51,924 bases of DNA from Senegalimassilia anaerobia JC110. GTDB taxonomy: Bacteria; Actinomycetota; Coriobacteriia; Coriobacteriales; Eggerthellaceae. Below are positions 49,437 through 51,924 of this stretch, one piece after another (within the stretch, counting starts at the first letter, position 1; the number at the start of each line of letters is the position of its first letter). The stretch spans positions 1 through 51,924 of the forward strand of contig NZ_HE611018.1 of NCBI RefSeq assembly GCF_000236865.1, given 5' to 3'. The notes under the pieces are model-generated. The model was not told the DNA's origin. It made no database searches and was given only the letters and a program-made list of their open reading frames with translations. Position numbers and translations under genes: made by a program.

Positions 49437-50290
49437 GCCGAAACCCCTTTCCCGCTTAAAACCTGCTTGCACGCCCTGACCGCCTCGTCGACGTTGCGCG
49501 CCGCCGGCGCGTCCACCAGACCCCGCGCACGCAAGCGGTTCACCAAGCTGGTGGAGCGCGGGCAGTTCACGCCGATCTCCAGCAGCTCGTCGGAATGCTC
49601 GAGCACCTCGGAGGGCGTTCCTTGGAAGCGGACCTTGCCGCCGTCCACGATAAGCAGCATGTCGGCGAAATCGGACAGCAGCGCGATCTTCTGCTCCACC
49701 ACGATGACCGTGGTGCCGTTTTCCCGGGCATAGCGCGCCAGCAACTCGAACACGGCAAGCGATGACGCCGGATCCAGCTCGGCCGTCGGCTCGTCAAGCA
49801 CCAGCACACGCGGCTTCAGCGCGATGACCGATGCCACCGCCACCTTCTGCTTTTGCCCGCCGGAAAGCTCGGCGATACCGCGATGGCGCAGATCGGAAAT
49901 TCCCATGGCATCCAGCGCCTCGGCGATACGGCCCTCCACCTGGTCTTTCGGCACGCCGAAGTTCTCAAGGCCGTATAGCACCTCGTCCTCGACCACTGAC
50001 GACACCATCTGCGAGTCGATGTCCTGGCACACGCTGCCGACCAGGCGGCTGATGTCGGTCAAGGACGCCTCGCACGTGTCCAGCCCGTCGATGGTCACGC
50101 TGCCGTAGAAGTCGCCGGGATAGCAGTGCGGGATGATGCCGTTGAACGCATACGTGAGCGTGGATTTCCCACTGCCCGCGGCGCCGGTGATACCAACGAA
50201 CGAGCCATCGGGGATGGTCAGGTCGATGCCCTGCAGGATGGGCTCGGCCCCTTCTCTATAGCGAAACGACAATTGCGAGATCTCGATCAT
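49433..50290 (-). CDS. ecfA1: ECF transporter ATPase
   Basis: The first ATP-binding subunit has 285 residues, with Walker A GAAGSGKST (36-44), a Q-loop region CQDIDSQMVSSVVEDEV, a canonical signature LSGGQKQKVAVASV, Walker B VLVLDEPTAELD and a His-lacking switch position (VVEQKIALL has Glu-Gln-Lys in place of the usual His). The two ATPases therefore look complementary: this one has an intact signature, while the other has an intact switch His. AAGAAGGG precedes the ATG. It follows the S component after 191 bases that contain a hairpin. Confidence 0.93.
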   Translation of the reverse strand: MIEISQLSFRYREGAEPILQGIDLTIPDGSFVGITGAAGSGKSTLTYAFNGIIPHCYPGDFYGSVTIDGLDTCEASLTDISRLVGSVCQDIDSQMVSSVVEDEVLYGLENFGVPKDQVEGRIAEALDAMGISDLRHRGIAELSGGQKQKVAVASVIALKPRVLVLDEPTAELDPASSLAVFELLARYARENGTTVIVVEQKIALLSDFADMLLIVDGGKVRFQGTPSEVLEHSDELLEIGVNCPRSTSLVNRLRARGLVDAPAARNVDEAVRACKQVLSGKGVSA

Positions 50291-50481
50291 GGGATATTTC
50301 CCTTCTTAGCGATGGGTTCTCGGAAGATGATCAGGCGGTTTGCGCGGAGGCCGACGATGTCGAAGCGATGCGCCGGATTCACTGAAACAGGCGAGTATCC
50401 AGCGATGCAGGCGAAAGCGAAGGCTGCGCCGCAGCCGGTCGCGATGGCGGGCGATCCGGCTGCCAGCAGGCGCTTGAACGG
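50291..50481 (-). other. Spacer between the S component and ecfA1
   Basis: No gene is visible in these 191 bases. A perfect eight-bp inverted repeat, GCAGCCGG/CCGGCTGC (50431-50463), lies right after the S-component stop codon without a U-run. It could stabilise the upstream message and set the ratio of S component to shared module. Confidence 0.45.
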
Positions 50482-51069
50482 TTATCGCTTCAGGACGGCA
50501 CGCAGAACCGGGGTCAGGATGGCTGCCAGCACGGCGTTCATGGTTGCCGTGCCGAGCACCATGACGGCATACACGCCGAACACCGCCAGCGGCTCAAGAT
50601 GCGCAACGGCGACGCCCACGATCATGGCGAACGTGTAACCGGAGACGATGGTGGACAGGAACGTGATGATCACAGGGGCGACGACGTTCTGGAAACCTTT
50701 GTTATCGGCAGCCACCTTCGCAAGCGCGGTGACCAGCAAGCCGCACGCCAAAGCGCCCAACATCTCGGAGGCGATGTTCACCAGCGGCGTGGCGTTCAGC
50801 ATGGGAAGCTGGCTGACCAGGCCCACCAACAGGCCGATCACCACGGCTTGATACACTTTCGGTCGCGTGAGGATGATTGCCAGGCAGTACATGGCGATCA
50901 TGAAATTGGGCTTCATGCCCGCAAAGCTGAGGAAGCTGGAAACAGTCAGCTTGAGGACGGCGCCGGCTGCGATAAGCACGGCCACCAGGATAAGATCTTG
51001 TACGGACAGGCCCTCCTTCTTCGCGGAGATTGCCACCGTACGCTTCTGGGCTGCAACGTTCTGAGTCAT
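50482..51069 (-). CDS. trpP: ECF transporter S component, TrpP-type (tryptophan)
   Basis: The 195-residue membrane protein has about six helices and aligns by eye over most of its length with Bacillus TrpP, the tryptophan transporter: SFAGMKPNFMIAMYCLAIIL against GMKPDMMLLMMFMGILL, then AVVIGLLVGLVSQL, an asparagine-containing VNIASEMLGAL, a TIVSGY helix, and a C-terminal ATMNAVLAAILTPVLRAVLKR. This makes it the substrate-binding subunit of the ECF complex encoded downstream. Tryptophan as substrate is inferred from the family and from the T-box leader. The start MTQNVAAQKRT at 51069 lies after AAAGGA and GAGG. Confidence 0.85.
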   Translation of the reverse strand: MTQNVAAQKRTVAISAKKEGLSVQDLILVAVLIAAGAVLKLTVSSFLSFAGMKPNFMIAMYCLAIILTRPKVYQAVVIGLLVGLVSQLPMLNATPLVNIASEMLGALACGLLVTALAKVAADNKGFQNVVAPVIITFLSTIVSGYTFAMIVGVAVAHLEPLAVFGVYAVMVLGTATMNAVLAAILTPVLRAVLKR

Positions 51070-51240
51070 GATCCTCATTCCTTTCTTGGCGGGGTTTCCG
51101 CCGGTCATCGCCCGTCCCCGGGCTTTCGGTCTGCCGGCAACGAACGCGAATGAGGAATCATCGGCTTACAGGTTTCAAGCAAAGGCCGGTTTGCAGCTAT
51201 GGCGACTCGCCGCGCCCCGTGGCCCGAATAACCCGCAAAA

Positions 51241-51546
51241 TAAAAAACGTCTGTCCTTTGAGATAAAGGACAGACGTAACATCTGCGGTGCCACCTTTAC
51301 TTGACCCCCGAAGGAGCCCTCTCACGAACATGCCAACACATGTTCTGCCCTTAACGCAGGCTCACGGTCCAGATACTCAGCTGCCGACCGCCACGTGGTA
51401 ACGCAGCAACCGTCAACCTTTCCCCTTTCCCTCGGCGAACCATTTACCACCCAGCATTTCTGCGGGATTCCCAGCAACACCCGCTCTCTGTGAGCGCTTA
51501 TGATGGCTTGACTTTCACCTCAACGGTTTCAAGGTATTAAGTTGTG
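51241..51546 (-). promoter_or_regulatory. T-box leader (apparently Trp type) controlling the ECF cassette
   Basis: On the minus strand the T-box AAGGTGGCACCGCA lies at 51284-51297. It is followed by a perfect 13-bp terminator (51247-51259 with 51265-51277) and a run of six T. Upstream, stem-I features are present: AGAGAG, an apical GCGGG/CCCGC stem, and a base pairing of GTCAAGCC with GGTTGAC. A UGG triplet at 51440-51442, in the context AAAUGGUUC, is the best specifier candidate and would read tRNA-Trp; other UGG triplets lie nearby. This agrees with the TrpP-type S component downstream. Confidence 0.88.
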
Positions 51547-51552
51547 GCACGA

Positions 51553-51581
51553 ACTATAAAAGATGCCGCAGAGATGCGCAA
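51553..51581 (-). promoter_or_regulatory. Promoter of the T-box/ECF operon
   Basis: TTGCGC (51576-51581) and TATAGT (51553-51558) on the minus strand are separated by exactly 17 bp and precede the T-box leader, placing the transcript start near 51546. Confidence 0.65.
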
Positions 51582-51735
51582 CCCCTGTTTTTCGCGAATT
51601 AACAGCCGCGAAATATCGCCGGCAAACAGTTGGAGAAACGCCGCCGGCATTTGTGAGCAAGATTTGACACGCGCGCAAGGATTGTATGGTCTGCCGCCAG
51701 CAACTCGCACCGGGCAAGCTTCCGCGCGTTATGAT

Positions 51736-51746
51736 TGTTGACAACA
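51736..51746. promoter_or_regulatory. Palindrome TGTTGACAACA
   Basis: A perfect odd palindrome, nested in ATTGT...ACAAT arms, lies in the right-edge noncoding region and overlaps a TTGACA. It could be an operator for a gene to the right of the window or for a short transcript here. No cognate regulator is identified. Confidence 0.35.
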
Positions 51747-51763
51747 CAATGGCGTCATCCGCG

Positions 51764-51803
51764 ACGTCCCCGTTGCGCATTCGCGCTTCGGGGACGTTGT
51801 TTT
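51764..51803 (+). terminator. Orphan plus-strand terminator at the right edge
   Basis: A perfect nine-bp ACGTCCCCG/CGGGGACGT stem (11 bp with a G-U pair) is followed by TTGTTTTC on the plus strand. No plus-strand gene ends before it, so it may end a small RNA or act as an attenuator for a gene outside the window. The remaining bases to 51924 show no identifiable gene. Confidence 0.7.
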
Positions 51804-51924
51804 CGCCTGACGCTTTCTCTATCCGAATCCGACAACGCAACGCGTTAAGCGAGCCCGAAAGCCGCCTTAGCCCCGTGCGCTCGTCGGCCGACCCGCGCGC
51901 CCTTACGGGAGAAGGACGTGCGCG

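Noticed and set aside
51241-51300. Simple intrinsic terminator for a gene to the right
   Set aside because: The conserved T-box sequence and stem-I features directly upstream make it the terminator half of a T-box leader.

Overview
This window reads as a G+C-rich Gram-positive chromosome, most likely a Coriobacteriia/Eggerthellaceae-type actinobacterium. That placement is an inference. It rests on codon use, class A penicillin-binding proteins with a PASTA tail, two transcription-terminating T-box leaders, candidate leaderless promoters (an extended-consensus -10 six or seven bases before an ATG with no Shine-Dalgarno sequence), a TcyP cystine carrier, and a TrpP-type ECF transporter. No rRNA, tRNA, insertion sequence, prophage or CRISPR array was recognised. 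The window is mostly core metabolism with dense, well-formed intergenic hairpins.

Layout. Positions 1-4097 hold tyrS downstream of a long U32 (RNA-hydroxylation-type) protein. Positions 4213-9548 hold two paralogous class A PBPs pointing at each other around a small lipoprotein and a perfect 21-bp bidirectional terminator. Positions 9696-19977 are an arginine block on the minus strand: a nucleotide-sugar dehydratase gene (pglF-like) translationally coupled to argC, then argJ, argB and argD, then argR, then argG-argH. argF is absent. Positions 20094-21943 carry gshA and a SlyD-like FKBP on the plus strand. Positions 22008-23121 are a two-gene operon of unknown function. Positions 23353-28511 carry map, pheT and pheS, the latter behind a Phe-type T-box. 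Positions 28819-33361 hold a GNAT acetyltransferase, a small zinc-ribbon membrane protein, an AarF/UbiB kinase with a phasin-like partner, and a LysR regulator.

Positions 33543-42464 are the conserved translation/envelope/isoprenoid series pyrH, frr, uppS, cdsA, dxr, an intramembrane M50 protease, ispG and proS. The M50 protease lacks a PDZ domain and instead carries a winged-helix-like insertion in its cytosolic loop. Positions 42587-47782 hold the cystine symporter tcyP, an HtrA protease, a YbaK/PrdX editing deacylase and a zinc-type macrodomain hydrolase. The right end (47824-51581) is a self-contained ECF tryptophan transporter cassette (S, A, A' and T subunits) behind its own T-box. One of its ATPases has a degenerate ABC signature motif.

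How the genes work together: both T-box leaders tie gene expression to aminoacyl-tRNA status (Phe for pheST, apparently Trp for the ECF importer). The arginine genes sit with their own repressor, and a repeated ATATGCAA-type motif lies in front of argR and argG. The uppS, dxr, ispG, PBP and pglF-like genes all feed cell-envelope synthesis. The items most worth a second look are the winged-helix insertion in the M50 protease, the T-box/ECF tryptophan cassette with its asymmetric ATPases, and the unknown overlapping gene pair at 22008-23121.
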